From the NCBI RefSeq assembly GCF_014633365.1, contig NC_068344.1:33664670-33728669 (forward strand): a DNA stretch of 64,000 nucleotides, written 5' to 3'. The notes under the pieces were generated by a model that made no database searches, had not been told where the DNA came from, and saw nothing but the letters and a program-made list of their open reading frames with translations. The stretch's first letter is position 1; every line of letters begins with the position of its first letter. The translations under genes and the position numbers were made by a program. Positions 12,201 to 21,980 of the stretch are shown piece by piece. The DNA comes from Diospyros lotus. Taxonomy: Eukaryota > Streptophyta > Magnoliopsida > Ericales > Ebenaceae.

Positions 12201-15200
12201 GCTTGGTTTGGGAAAGCTGCCTATAAACTCCAACTATTGGAAGACTCTCATATCCACCCCGTCTTTCATGTCTCTCTACTCAAGGAATCTGTGCGAGTCC
12301 CTCTTTACCCTCTATGGCTACTGAAGCTAACACTGAGCTAGAACCCATTGCCATCGTGGACAAACGAATCATCTACAGGCAAGGAGTCTCACTAACATAG
12401 GTCTTGGTACGCTAGTCCAACCTGCACCTGGAGAACAATACTTGGAGTACCTCCCAAACTTGCTCAAGCCAAGGCTACTGGGTTACTCTGAATTTCTTGC
12501 GGATAAGAAATGTTTAAAGGGGAAGGGAATTGTCACATGCCTATGGTTATAAAGGCTGGGGGGGGGGGGGGGGGGGTACTTACACATTGTATGAGCAGTT
12601 AGGCCTTACTTAAATAAGCTTGGTAGTTAGGTGGTTATGCTATTTTTGAACTTGGCTGCCTTTGGCGCCTTATCCCAAGTGGTGGATCAATATATAATAA
12701 TTTGATCCCACTCCATTTGAGGCATCGATGGATACAATCTGAAATTGACCTTTCCTGCCTCAATTATCTCTTCTTGATCCTTCCCTCTTCTATTCTATGT
12801 TCTCTCTCTCTCTCTCTCTCTTGTGATCCTTCACAATTCTCCCCGATTCAGAGGAGAATTCTGTTATCAGATCTAAGAATCTCACATCTATCTTATGAAA
12901 ATTTCCTTTTAGCTTTAGTGCATTCTTCCATTTTAACCATTCTACCTTATTTCTATGGGTAACTCCTTGTTCATGCCCCCATCTTTTTGGATGAGTGATC
13001 CAAGATATTAAAATTGATCTTTCTTGTTATGGTTTGATATTTGTAACGCCCTGCTTTTCCAAGGCGTTAGATAATGTAAGATTTCGGGGATATATTTTTT
13101 TCCATCATAAACTTAACACATAAATTGTTTTCCGACAATCTTGTTACACTTTCTCAGTATATCAAACTTAATAATGAATAAACTAAGACAGGTAACTTAT
13201 CATAAATGCGGAAGCTAGATCGAAACCTCAAATGATATATAACCGTAATTCCTTTATTCATAATATTGAAATCGTATCATCGCTTAACATGACATCATCA
13301 AAACGTAATACATAGGCACACATCTCTTAACATAACAACGGAAACATGCTAAAGATCACCTATGTAAATAACAGCTACATCTCGATAACCTCTTTCCCTT
13401 TGGCGCTGCTGCTTTCACCTGGAACGTTTGAATATTTCAGGGACATAGTCCAAATTATATGTTGAATCATCTAAGTGAGAGTTCAAAAATATTTTCATGA
13501 ATGTATGCAAGACATGAAACAAACCGACACATCCCGATAAGCCCCAGCCCAAGAGAATCCCACACAGCGCTTACCCCCTACCACGGGAAAAGAGTAATCT
13601 CTCTAGAGGTAACATAACCACATTGACATATTGGCATAACACCATCATAGCTTAAGAGGGTCAACATCAATGCATGAACCCGGGAATCACCCCATCATCA
13701 TTACGTTCCCACTCAGAAGCATTCCAGACCATGTCAACACAAACCCTGGCCACAAGATGATCAACACTATCTCTGGGAATCCACGTCCGCCTCGGAAACA
13801 ATGCTACCGCCCAAAGGCCCCAGGGTGGTGTCTACTCGCAGCCTCGCCACTTAAGCCCATTCGGGGTGGTGTACACTCTCAGCCCCGCCACTTGTCGACT
13901 CGTATGGTGGTGTTCACTCTCAGCCCCCATCACAAGTGGGCATTAATTCTTGGCACGCTTCCCTAGTGCTATCACTCAAGTGCCACATCACAGGTTGACA
14001 TCCCACATCCCACGTGAACAAACATAAAAACATGCCAATGTCATATACCATGATTCGATGCATCATTTAAAACAACATTTCATGTACATAATTTATCGCA
14101 CAAAATTCAATGCACATGCATAAAACATTTAGGGACGAACCTCTTTCATGAAAACAACCATCACAGGTTAAACCATTCACATGCAACAAAACCCCTTTTG
14201 CATGTAATCAAATCAAGTTTAGGTAAAAACAAAACCAAGTTTTAGCATAGAACTACTCACAATAAACCAAGTTTTTAAGTAAGAACACTCACCTTGAACG
14301 AAACTCAAAACACCTCGAATCTTGTGCCCTATCTTGATTCTCGTGCTAGGCTTCTAATGGTTCTCAAACCTGAGTCTCAACATACCCTGGCCATCAAGAA
14401 ATTCATTATTCCATCTTTCTCACTTCTCCATTTCTCTTCCAACTTCTCCAAATGGTGCCCCTATTTATAGGCCTTTAAGCTTAGCTACCAAGTAAGACAT
14501 ATTATATTATAATATTCCTTAATCATTTCAAATTTTCTAAAATCTTCTCCAATCATTTCAAATCTTCTGCAATCAGTCTAAATCTTCTAAGATTTTCTAT
14601 AATCATTCCAAATCTTCTAAGATCTTCTCCAATCATTCCAAATCTTCTAAGATCTTCTGCAATCATTCTAAATCTTCTAAGATTTTCTATAATCATTTCA
14701 AATCTTATCCTTAAATTCATCATGAGGCTTCATCCTTATCTCTAAAGTCATCATGAGGTTTTATCTTATCTCTAAAGTGATCATGAGGGTTTATCTCATC
14801 TCTAAAGTCATCATGAGCCTTCATCCTTATCTCTAAAGTCATCATGAGAGTTTATCTTATCTCTAAAGTCATCATGAGACTTTTCCTAAATCTCCCACAT
14901 GCCCCTCGGAAGAAGGTTTCAAGAATTACACTTTGGCCTGAACTTTTTGGGTAATTGCACTGACTCCTTGCAACTTGGTCCCTAGGCCATTTTTTAATTG
15001 CACTTATGCCCCTAAAGGAAGGATTTATTACGCTAATATCCCAAGATTTTAGGTAAATTACACTTTTACCCGAACTTCAAAAATTACAATTTTGCCCCTG
15101 GCTCAGAAACTGAACTTTTGTCTCCAGACTTCCACAATCCCTTGAAATATCCTATTTGCTCAAATATCTGAATCTAAAAATCTCGAGTATTACATCCTTT

Positions 15201-18200
15201 ATTGTTTTCCAGGCTGAAATTAGCTGTACCGAAAACTATCTCTATTCTAATTGCTTTCAGTGTCATAAATTCCGACTCAAGACACTCGTCAATGACATAC
15301 ATTTTTTCTTAGATATTTACATTCCGGGTTACTCCCTTCCATCGATTCGGCAATTACTTAACTAAATTCTCAAATTGATTTTCAGTTCCTTGAACTTACT
15401 TAACACTACGCAATATGGGGTATTACAATATTCCAATTTTATGGGTGTCAGAGAAGGTTTTTCATTCCAGCTTATTTTGGTTGCAAGGAGAGTGGTGCAA
15501 GAAGGGCTAGCGTCTTGGACTTCATCTAGTTTTGTCCATTGCTTGCTCTTCTCTGCTGCATTTCTCTTATTCTTGCTTGCGTACTCAGTAGCTTCTAGTC
15601 TTATTTTCTATGGTATGATTATGATCTGAGCTATTTCTTCAGTTTGCTATCATTTCCTCCAGTTAAGTTCATCATATTTATCTATTTTATTGTTTTTTGA
15701 AATCTGTTACTTGTTAAAGAAGCATGGCCTGGACATCTTTTTCTTTCTTCTAATCATCTTCTCCTCAACTAATGCTGTAGGTTCTAGGCTGTCGAGGTTA
15801 TGATGGTGCTACAGCAGATATCTGGTCTTGTGGAGTCATCATTTACGTCCTAATGGCAGGATATCTTCCATTTAACGAGACTGATCTCCCCACCTTGTAT
15901 AAAAAGGTTAGTTGCTCATTGCTTAAGTTTGGTGGACCTGATGCTGCTTTATTATCTACAGACTAACAATAGTGAGGATACATTCTATTAGAAGGTAACC
16001 TGTCACCCCATCTTTTAACATGCCCAACCATACTTTAAATATCATCAGCACTCAATGGTTTTGTAGGCTTCCAATAGGATGCTGGTTATTTATCATTGAT
16101 AAATAATTTCATTAGTTTTTTGATTGGCAGAGGGCAAGCCTTGGTAGCAACAATAAGGTTTGTTTCTTTGTGGCCAAAAGATAACAGGATTGAGTTATTG
16201 AAACAACCTCTTTGCAAACAAGCAAGAGGAAGGCTGGGTACGAATACAACCCTCCCTGACACTTGCAGAATGGGGAGCCTCATGCAGTAGGAGCATCCTT
16301 TTTAGTTTTTTGACTGATACAGGATTGTACTATCTGCAGCAATTATGTTAGTCGATATACTGATTTTGCTTTTCAACACTAGAAATTTTATTTCTCTGAT
16401 ATTTTTCTGCTTGTCACATTATTTCTTTGTTAATATATTTTTATTTTTAAACATTTAATTCTTTTGTTATTTAAGTTCATTACAGTTCTAGACAACTTTT
16501 GTAGTCCAATGTAGAAACAAAATTTGTTTGATAAGTTAATTAGGTATTAATTTGTCCTTTTAGTAACTATTATGTTGGAGATTGTACGTTGAAGCTTCAG
16601 GCATGAATCGCTGATCCAGTACAGGTCTGTTAGGTAACAAAAAAATAAATGGGCAAGTTCAGCTTAAAAGATAGATCGTTTGCAGCCAGAAAGGTTCAAA
16701 CAAAATGAAAATACAACTGAAGGCTTCACAATCTTGGTAAATTACAAACAAAGCACAACCAAGTAATGACACTTTGCATGCGCCACACCGAGACTCAGAG
16801 GCATTTCTTGTGTCTGAAGTGGTGCAGAAATTATTCTGGAGTAAAATTTCCAGGACAAGTCCCTCCACTCTATTCCTTTTGGGTGAGGCTTATGAGTCCA
16901 TGAAGTAAAGTGAAACAAGTGTTAGTAAGAGTATTTAATATATAGGTGTTTTATTTGTATTTCCATACTACTTTATCAAGCACCAAAGCATATTGGATTA
17001 TGCTACATTTTTATAAATTTCTTCTAGTAGGATTTCTTATTTTTGAAGATAGGCTATCTATGACCATACATTTTGGAAGATATAGTTATAGATAGAAATG
17101 AGCTGACTCCAAATAGTGAGATAAAGGCTTGTTGCCTTGTTGTTGTAGCCTTAGATAAAAATGATTGACAAAGTTAGAATTCATGTAACTGCACCTAGTG
17201 GAATTAAGACTTGGGGTTGGGGTTGTTGTAAGGTTTCTTGTTTTTCTAGATAAATTCTATTATTAGATGAAGAGTCCCCCCCCCCCCCCCCCCCCCCCCT
17301 CCCCCAGTCTCCAGTGTTGAAAAACTAACATAAAGTTTGATGGCATTTATAAGCATTTAAGTACCAATATGCCAATTATAATCTTTTATAAACATTCAAA
17401 GCTATGATATGCAGAGCCACAACATGCTTATCATTTTTTTTAATTTGATAAATATTGTAAAATATTCACAAGTTCAGATTGGTGATTACTTGAGGGAGAG
17501 CCTTGCTAGCCACAATAAGGTTGCTTTTTGTGACTGGAAGGTCATGAGTTCTGGAAACAGCCTCTTTGTAGTTCCACTTTATGTGTGTGGCATGCTTAGA
17601 AATGTGGAAAATTTTATCTTTATGCACTTTACTAACATCAAAGAAAAAAGAATCTTTTTCATTGCACTCATCTGTATCCATTGAGCATTTTCTAAACAAT
17701 ACCGTGGTGTCTGAGATCATTGAGTGCACTAGCAACTGTGCTATCCTACCAACCTATGATTCTCTGAAGACTACAGCTATTTTCTAACTTTTGCTCTGAT
17801 TTCTTTCCAGATCAATGCTGCAGAGTTTACATGTCCATTTTGGTTTTCTCCTGGTGCAAAATCATTGATAGAGAAGATACTTGATCCCAACCCTGAAACT
17901 GTGAGTATGAAGATCATTCTTTCTTTAATACAGGGGTTATGTTTGACTCTTCAAGTATATGTCTTCTTAAATGCAACAATTTCCTGTTACTTATTGATTG
18001 CTTACTATTTCCAGTATTTCAGTTAGATGTAGGGCTGGAATAATCACAAATTGAGATGTTATATTTGACTGTGTTATCATGCCCTGAAAGTTACAAGACA
18101 TTGTTATCTCCGGTGATGGCCAATGTGCTGTAAGAACAAAAGAAAGTTACTTGAACATAAGAAATGTGCAAAGGTCAATCACTGGTCATTGTGTCTTACA

Positions 18201-21200
18201 AGGCAAAGATATAAATCACAAAATCTGCCAGTGAAGGCCAATGGTTGAATACTACCAATTGATTGCCATCATTGAATTATATGGAAATGAGAATATGAGA
18301 AAATATTACCTTTAGTTTCAGAAGTTATAGTATTCTGAAAATAGATATTCACTAAAACATAACACTAAAAAAAGACCGTTTAAGTTTAACAGTTAGAAGT
18401 TCAGTGGGTAGAAGGAAATATTTTAGGAGAGTTGTTATCTTGCAGAGTCAATGTGTTCTCTTTCATGCCTCAAAAGAATAGATTGATTCATAAAGCCAAT
18501 CTATTTTTTTCTAGCTACACTGACTTATTTTCATGCCTTCAATCCAGTTTCCTCTGCTAACTTAAGTCTTGCCATGTAGTTTTCATATTAGTAACCTTTG
18601 AAATTAACTTTTAACCTTAGCCTTACACTTAACAACTTTAGGAAAAATCTCTAGTGCTTCATTTATCCTAGCATAGAAAAATTGCTAGGAAAAATTGCTA
18701 GTTCAACAACTGCATGCCTAAATCCCACTAGTTCTGGCTGGCTACATAATTTTTAGACCTTTGGCCATCTCTATGGATGATTGATTGGTGCCCATTAAAG
18801 TAAAATGATTCGATGGTACATAATTAATAAAACAGCAATACTTTTGAATGTTGAATCATGTTTAAATTTGGAGGTTCTATCTGTATTATCTATATTGAGT
18901 TAGTGTTACTTCTAAATATTTCTTGTGGGTAGAGGACCCTTTCTAGTCGTGACTAAAAGATATATCTATAAGTGCAATTCTTTTGCTTTGTCTGTACTCC
19001 TCAGATGCCTGTCAAAATCATATTTTGCTTTCATGCAAGAATGGACAATGACTTTTGGTAGTAAGCTTAGTAGTTTAAGGTTTAAAAAATAAAATTCTGT
19101 GTCATACTTTAATATCCAATTGCATAATTGCACCCTGTATTTTTGCAGCGTATTACAATTCAAGGGATTAAGAACCACCCATGGTTCCAAAGGAATTATG
19201 TGGCTGTCAAACATGGAGAAGAAAATGAAGTGAATTTGGATGATGTTCAAGCAGTTTTTGAAGACATAGAGGTCTCATAATGCTAGATTTGAGTTTTTTC
19301 TATTCCTATCAATGGACATTGTGATAAAATATTTAAATCTCAGCAATTATAGAAACTATATCCTGATGCTCTTCAAGCCTGGCTCTTGCCTATTATGCTC
19401 CTCAGTTTCTTTAGGGTCAATATTTTATTGCATCCTGATGCTCCTGAATGTTGGCTCTTGCTTATTCATGCACTTTAATGTCATCAGGGTTAATATTTGG
19501 CTATATCTGTTATTTTGCAGGATCGGTATGTCACTGAACAAGCTTCAAATGACAGTGGACCTTTAATGATGAATGCATTTGAGATGATTACCCTCTCTCA
19601 AGGGTTGAACCTTTCAGCGTTGTTTGATAGGCGTCAGGTACAGTTATTTTCAAGAAGCAGCCAAAGTACTTAATAAAGTTACAGAAATCCTGCTGCTTGG
19701 TTTTATATTGGGTAGTATTAGTATTGTAATACACTCTCAATCTGCTGGAACTGACAACTTCAACTAGTGGTCTCTCCTGGAAATGTTTCGTGCAAGTAAA
19801 ATATGTCTATTTTTAACTGCTACCTTTTCTTTTTATAAGCGTCCAGTGCCAAAATGGAATCTATGCCACCAATAGTGCCAAGTGGTTGGCATAGTTTTAA
19901 TGAACTTGTATTTTAATGTGCACTTATTGCAAGTATGACTTGCAGTTTTTCTTAATTTTTAACCAGGGATTGTTTATTCATCACACTTGTCATGTGAAAT
20001 AGATTTGCTTATTGACTAAAACTCAAATGACAAAATGAAGGCCATTAACTTTATTATATCTGGCAGGATTGTGTAAAGCGGCAAACACGTTTTGTTTCCT
20101 GCCAACCAGCTAAAGTTATAATCTCAACAATTGAAGCTGTTGCAGAATCAATGGGTCTCAAGGTGCATACACGTAATTACAAGGTATGGTTATATATTTT
20201 ATGATTGGTCTTACTCTGAGACATCCTTGTAAATTCTTTTTTCCAATAATCCTATGAGATCATCAGTTGGGACTAATTGTAACTTGTAATTTTCAAATTT
20301 CTATTTAGAGATATGTAGCTGTTTTTCAGGTGAAGCTTCCTAGTTTTTCTCTTTTTTATTCTATCCTGTGAGTTGTGGCTGCTCATTACTATTTTGCTGT
20401 TTCTTCATGTTATCTTTTGGAGGAACACACATATGCTGTTTGCTTTTGGATACAGTTTTGACCTGTACTGTGGATGCAATTGGTTTGAGTTGGCCCGTTG
20501 TCTGTTTTACCAGCCTTGAGTAGATCAAGCCATAGAACTAATGAGAAAACAGGCAACTTGGAGTCAATAGCATTTATGTGGTGATTTAATAAGCTGGTGT
20601 TTAGGCATAAGGTGTTCAAAAACGGAAGACTTTAGTAACTCTTGCTTAATAATGTTGATGACTATTAGGTTTCGAGTGAATTGATTACATAAATTGAATT
20701 ATGCCTGGTGAATTTCTTCTTCATGCCATTGCCCAGCCCTAATGTAGCTGTGTTTCTAGTTTCTTCCTTAAAATCTTCCATGATTGCTTTTCACAGACGA
20801 GACTTGAAGGAACATCTACAAATAAAGCCGGACCATTTGCTGCTGTTCTGGAGGTAGTGATTAAGACTTCTAATTTCTTGATTCTTGCTTCCGGTATTGT
20901 GCATTGACAGACCATAACTCCATGTTGAAGTAATATTTTCCAAGAGATTTAGCCTTGTTCTCTCTACTGTTTTCAGGCCGTTTTCAGTTTTCAATTTTCA
21001 ATTTTTCAAAACATTGAAAATGCATTTACTTTCAACATTTTAACATGTTTTTGAAATTAAGAAAAAATGTTATAAAGAAAATTCAAAATAACAAAAAGTT
21101 ATTTTGGTTGTTTTCATCACAAACACGCTCAAAATTTTTAAAATGTAGAAAATACTACAAACAAAAAGAATGTATTTTCAGCAATCGTAAAATAGATATT

Positions 21201-21555
21201 CAAAATACAAAATTAAAAATAAATTCAAAATTAAAAACTAAAATATGAAAAGAACTATCCCTTAATAATTTGTTTTCAGGTTTATGAAGTTGCCCCCTCT
21301 CTTTTCATGGTGGATGTTCGAAAGGCTGCTGGGGATACACTCGAATATCACAAGGTTAGTTCAAGCACCCTCTTATCTTCTGGTCGCATAGTTTTCTCAG
21401 ACATGCTCGGCGCCTGTTGACTAAATCAAATACTGGTACACGCTCGTTTCTTTTTCTTTTTCCTTCTGCAGTTTTACAAGAACTTTTGCTGCAAACTTGA
21501 GAACATTATCTGGAAACCAAAGGAGGGTGTGCAAAGTTCTGCTCTACTTAAATGA
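3275..21555 (+). CDS. CBL-interacting protein kinase 24 (SOS2), complete 14-exon gene
   Basis: Calcium-sensor-regulated Ser/Thr kinase. With a CBL4/SOS3-type calcium sensor it is known to activate the SOS1 Na+/H+ antiporter at the plasma membrane. Exons: 3275-3439, 4200-4262, 4397-4468, 5317-5424, 5530-5604, 5702-5755, 15781-15906, 17811-17900, 19149-19271, 19521-19637, 20067-20183, 20797-20853, 21280-21354, 21472-21555. They encode 441 aa; Arabidopsis SOS2 has 446. All introns are GT-AG and phase 0. Seen in the protein: glycine loop GEGTFAKV (19-26), ATP lysine K40, HRD aspartate D134, DFG 152-154, activation-loop T168, APE 177-179, NAF/FISL motif NAF 310-312 for CBL binding, then a PPI-like segment (about 335-375). 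The start is the first in-frame ATG (MKM); an upstream TTG lies in frame. No stops or frameshifts are seen. Intron 6 is 10,025 bp because of nested transposons. Confidence 0.95.
4581..4963 (-). mobile_element. Candidate solo LTR (copia-like) in CIPK24 intron 3
   Basis: Read on the minus strand this block begins TGTTGAAG and contains a TATA-like 'gtataaatac' upstream of a pyrimidine/AT stretch, as an LTR promoter would. The 5-mer 'cttcc' flanks both sides (4576-4580 and 4964-4968), a possible target duplication. Against this, the other end reads TA rather than CA, and no second copy is present for comparison. Confidence 0.4.
6586..6930 (+). repeat. 5' LTR of the gypsy element
   Basis: 345 bp, tg...ca ends, aligned over its whole length with 12531-12886. 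It contains a CT-rich tract near 6841. A run of six G lies near 6615, where the other LTR has nineteen. Confidence 0.92.
8426..8440 (+). repeat. Poly-G tract in the protease region
   Basis: Fifteen consecutive G fall at the position where the protein pattern expects only an L-G-G-C stretch. Expansion of this run has probably shifted the frame and helped kill the element. Confidence 0.6.
9029..10376. mobile_element. Non-autonomous hAT transposon nested in the gypsy RT domain
   Basis: 1348 bp, flanked by an exact 8-bp target duplication 'gtgttgac' at 9021-9028 and 10377-10384. Ends are inverted: tagtgttgttaaaggc on the left and the complement of cagtgttgttaaaggc on the right, the YAGNG form seen in hAT elements. 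Subterminal regions repeat AGGCGC-type motifs in both orientations. Removing the element and one target copy restores the split reverse-transcriptase motif, so it inserted after the retroelement. No transposase frame is seen; the interior is a GAA-rich minisatellite. Confidence 0.88.
9310..9960. repeat. GAA-rich triplet and minisatellite tract inside the hAT element
   Basis: About 650 bp of AAG/GAA triplet runs are broken by repeated spacers such as 'gcaggctagcagtagcag' (near 9498, 9579, 9647 and 9693) and 'gaggaagagaag'. Spacing between spacers varies (roughly 81, 68 and 46 bp), so the GAA runs themselves change length. Long open frames on either strand here are artefacts of low complexity. 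Confidence 0.85.
12531..12886 (+). repeat. 3' LTR of the gypsy element
   Basis: Matches the 5' LTR end to end, preceded by the purine tract 'aaaggggaagggaat' and followed by target copy 'tctat'. It carries a nineteen-G run at 12558-12576 and an expanded CT tract near 12800, which account for most of the length difference. Confidence 0.92.
13042..15427 (+). mobile_element. Large solo LTR in CIPK24 intron 6
   Basis: Begins tgtaacgccc and ends ggtattaca, the typical ends of long gypsy LTRs. The 5-bp duplication 'atatt' flanks it exactly at 13037-13041 and 15428-15432. A TATA-like 'ctatttatagg' lies near 14460. No gag-pol similarity is seen in the 2386 bp, which suggests a solo LTR left by recombination. 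Internal short repeats occur at 13815-13935 and 14510-14880. Confidence 0.75.
14510..14880. repeat. Two short tandem repeat families within the solo LTR
   Basis: First, several copies of an about 30-bp unit around 'aatcttctaagattttct' and 'aatcatt' (14520-14705). Next, about five copies of a unit around 'tctaaagtcatcatgag' spaced some 33 to 35 bp apart (14710-14880). Both are in direct orientation. Confidence 0.8.
16124..16301 (+). mobile_element. Au-like SINE in CIPK24 intron 7
   Basis: tRNA-derived retroposon. The order of motifs matches plant Au SINEs: a 5' 'agccttggtagcaac' A-box region, a decayed B box near 16185, 'caacctctttgcaaacaagc', then 'gggagcctcatgcag' and a short T-run end. The 12-bp duplication 'ttagttttttga' at 16112-16123 and 16302-16313 marks the insertion. 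Only short T-rich DNA follows, as expected for this family. Confidence 0.75.
17097..17148 (+). mobile_element. Short RTE LINE 3' end
   Basis: 'gagctgactccaaatagtg', then 'gataaaggcttg' and a TTG-rich tail: the sense-strand version of the LINE 3' end found in antisense at 6134. Only about 50 bp are recognisable. Confidence 0.55.
17279..17305. repeat. Poly-C tract
   Basis: About 24 consecutive C starting near 17276, then a single T and five more C. It lies in CIPK24 intron 7. Its length may be imprecise because such runs are hard to sequence. Confidence 0.8.
17490..17572 (+). mobile_element. Truncated Au-like SINE
   Basis: Shows 'gagccttgctagccacaa', then 'aaggtcatgagttctgg' (B-box-like) and 'aaacagcctctttg', the first half of the same SINE type as the copy at 16124. 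The 3' half is missing, and no clear target duplication is seen. Confidence 0.55.
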
Positions 21556-21980
21556 CATGCATCCACATCCAGTTTGTACTGTTTGAAGCAAACAAGCAAG
21601 CGGCAGGAGAGTTGGTTTCCCGGGCCTCAAATAGGCAACATATGTTGGATATATATAATCTGCAAATTTAGTCCTTTGTAGGCATCCAAATGCCATGTTG
21701 TTCCCAGTCACTAGTTTCTACAGTTCCAAGTTATGTCTCAAATGACTAGTTCCTTGAGGTTTATCTAAATTATGCCCCCTTGCTTGCCTATGCAATATAC
21801 GCTTGTATTAGGGATTGTATGGGAAAATATTAAAATCCATTCTAGGGCTCCCATGAAGAGGAAGTGCACAGATAAGTAATGCCATCTGTGAACATGATAT
21901 GATGCAGCTTGTAATATTCTTTTTGAAATTTGAATGTTATCTTATTTAGAAAAATGATATCTTTACAATTTTATTTTGGT
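21556..21980 (+). other. Probable 3' UTR of CIPK24
   Basis: Follows the TGA stop. AT-rich with several AATAAA-like stretches; 'aaaatatta' near 21824 and the T-rich downstream region could serve polyadenylation. The exact cleavage site is not determinable. Confidence 0.4.

Larger units (their letters stand above)
6983..12500 (+). pseudogene. Decayed gag-pol of the gypsy element
   Basis: Gag begins near 6983 ([12 protein letters not shown]), with conserved capsid-like sequence at 7430-7700 ([19 protein letters not shown]). A zinc knuckle of the form CFHC...GHKC is at 8008-8046. The protease signature LIDSGSTH is near 8230, then GVDWM. Reverse transcriptase spans 8790-9020 and, past the hAT insertion, 10385-10800, keeping FFDDILVYS. 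RNase H-like sequence lies about 11040-11330, integrase about 11480-11950 ([20 protein letters not shown]), and a C-terminal [10 protein letters not shown] motif near 12260. A chromodomain-like LVRxSNL...NTW remnant near 12405-12445 is only suggestive. Several in-frame stops and shifts disrupt every domain. No repaired reading is implied. Confidence 0.85.
6586..12886 (+). mobile_element. Ty3/gypsy LTR retrotransposon, decayed, carrying a hAT insertion
   Basis: Complete in outline. LTRs are 6586-6930 and 12531-12886, both starting tgtca and ending caca/gaca. The target duplication 'tctat' lies at 6581-6585 and 12887-12891. A primer-binding site matching initiator Met tRNA ('tggtattagagc') is at 6934-6945, and a purine tract ends at 12530. 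Domain order gag, protease, RT, RNase H, integrase is the gypsy order. Without the 1348-bp hAT insertion and one target copy it would be just under 5 kb, similar to small chromoviruses such as Reina. Many stops and frameshifts make it non-autonomous. The LTRs differ at roughly two to three dozen sites by eye. Confidence 0.92.
6134..13036 (-). mobile_element. RTE-type LINE 3' fragment, split by a gypsy insertion
   Basis: On the minus strand, 6371 to 6160 still encodes the tail of a non-LTR reverse transcriptase ([18 protein letters not shown] and, later, [11 protein letters not shown]). It ends in a TTG-repeat tail, seen as 'caacaacaacaaaa' on the plus strand at about 6136. The element continues to 6585, is interrupted by the LTR element at 6586-12886, and resumes at 12892-13036. 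It is 5'-truncated. Related 3' ends occur at 17097, 26776 and 43863. Confidence 0.75.
5756..15780 (+). other. CIPK24 intron 6, 10 kb, packed with transposons
   Basis: GT donor after exon 6 (which ends at the APE codons) and AG acceptor before exon 7. In order it holds: ordinary intron sequence, an RTE-type LINE 3' fragment, a Ty3/gypsy element inserted in that LINE and itself carrying a hAT element, the rest of the LINE fragment, a solo LTR with a 5-bp target duplication, and about 350 bp of intron before exon 7. Coding across the junction stays in frame. Confidence 0.9.

Noticed and set aside
13670..13966. 98-codon frame in the solo LTR
   Set aside because: Falls on internal short repeats of the LTR, with no protein family match.
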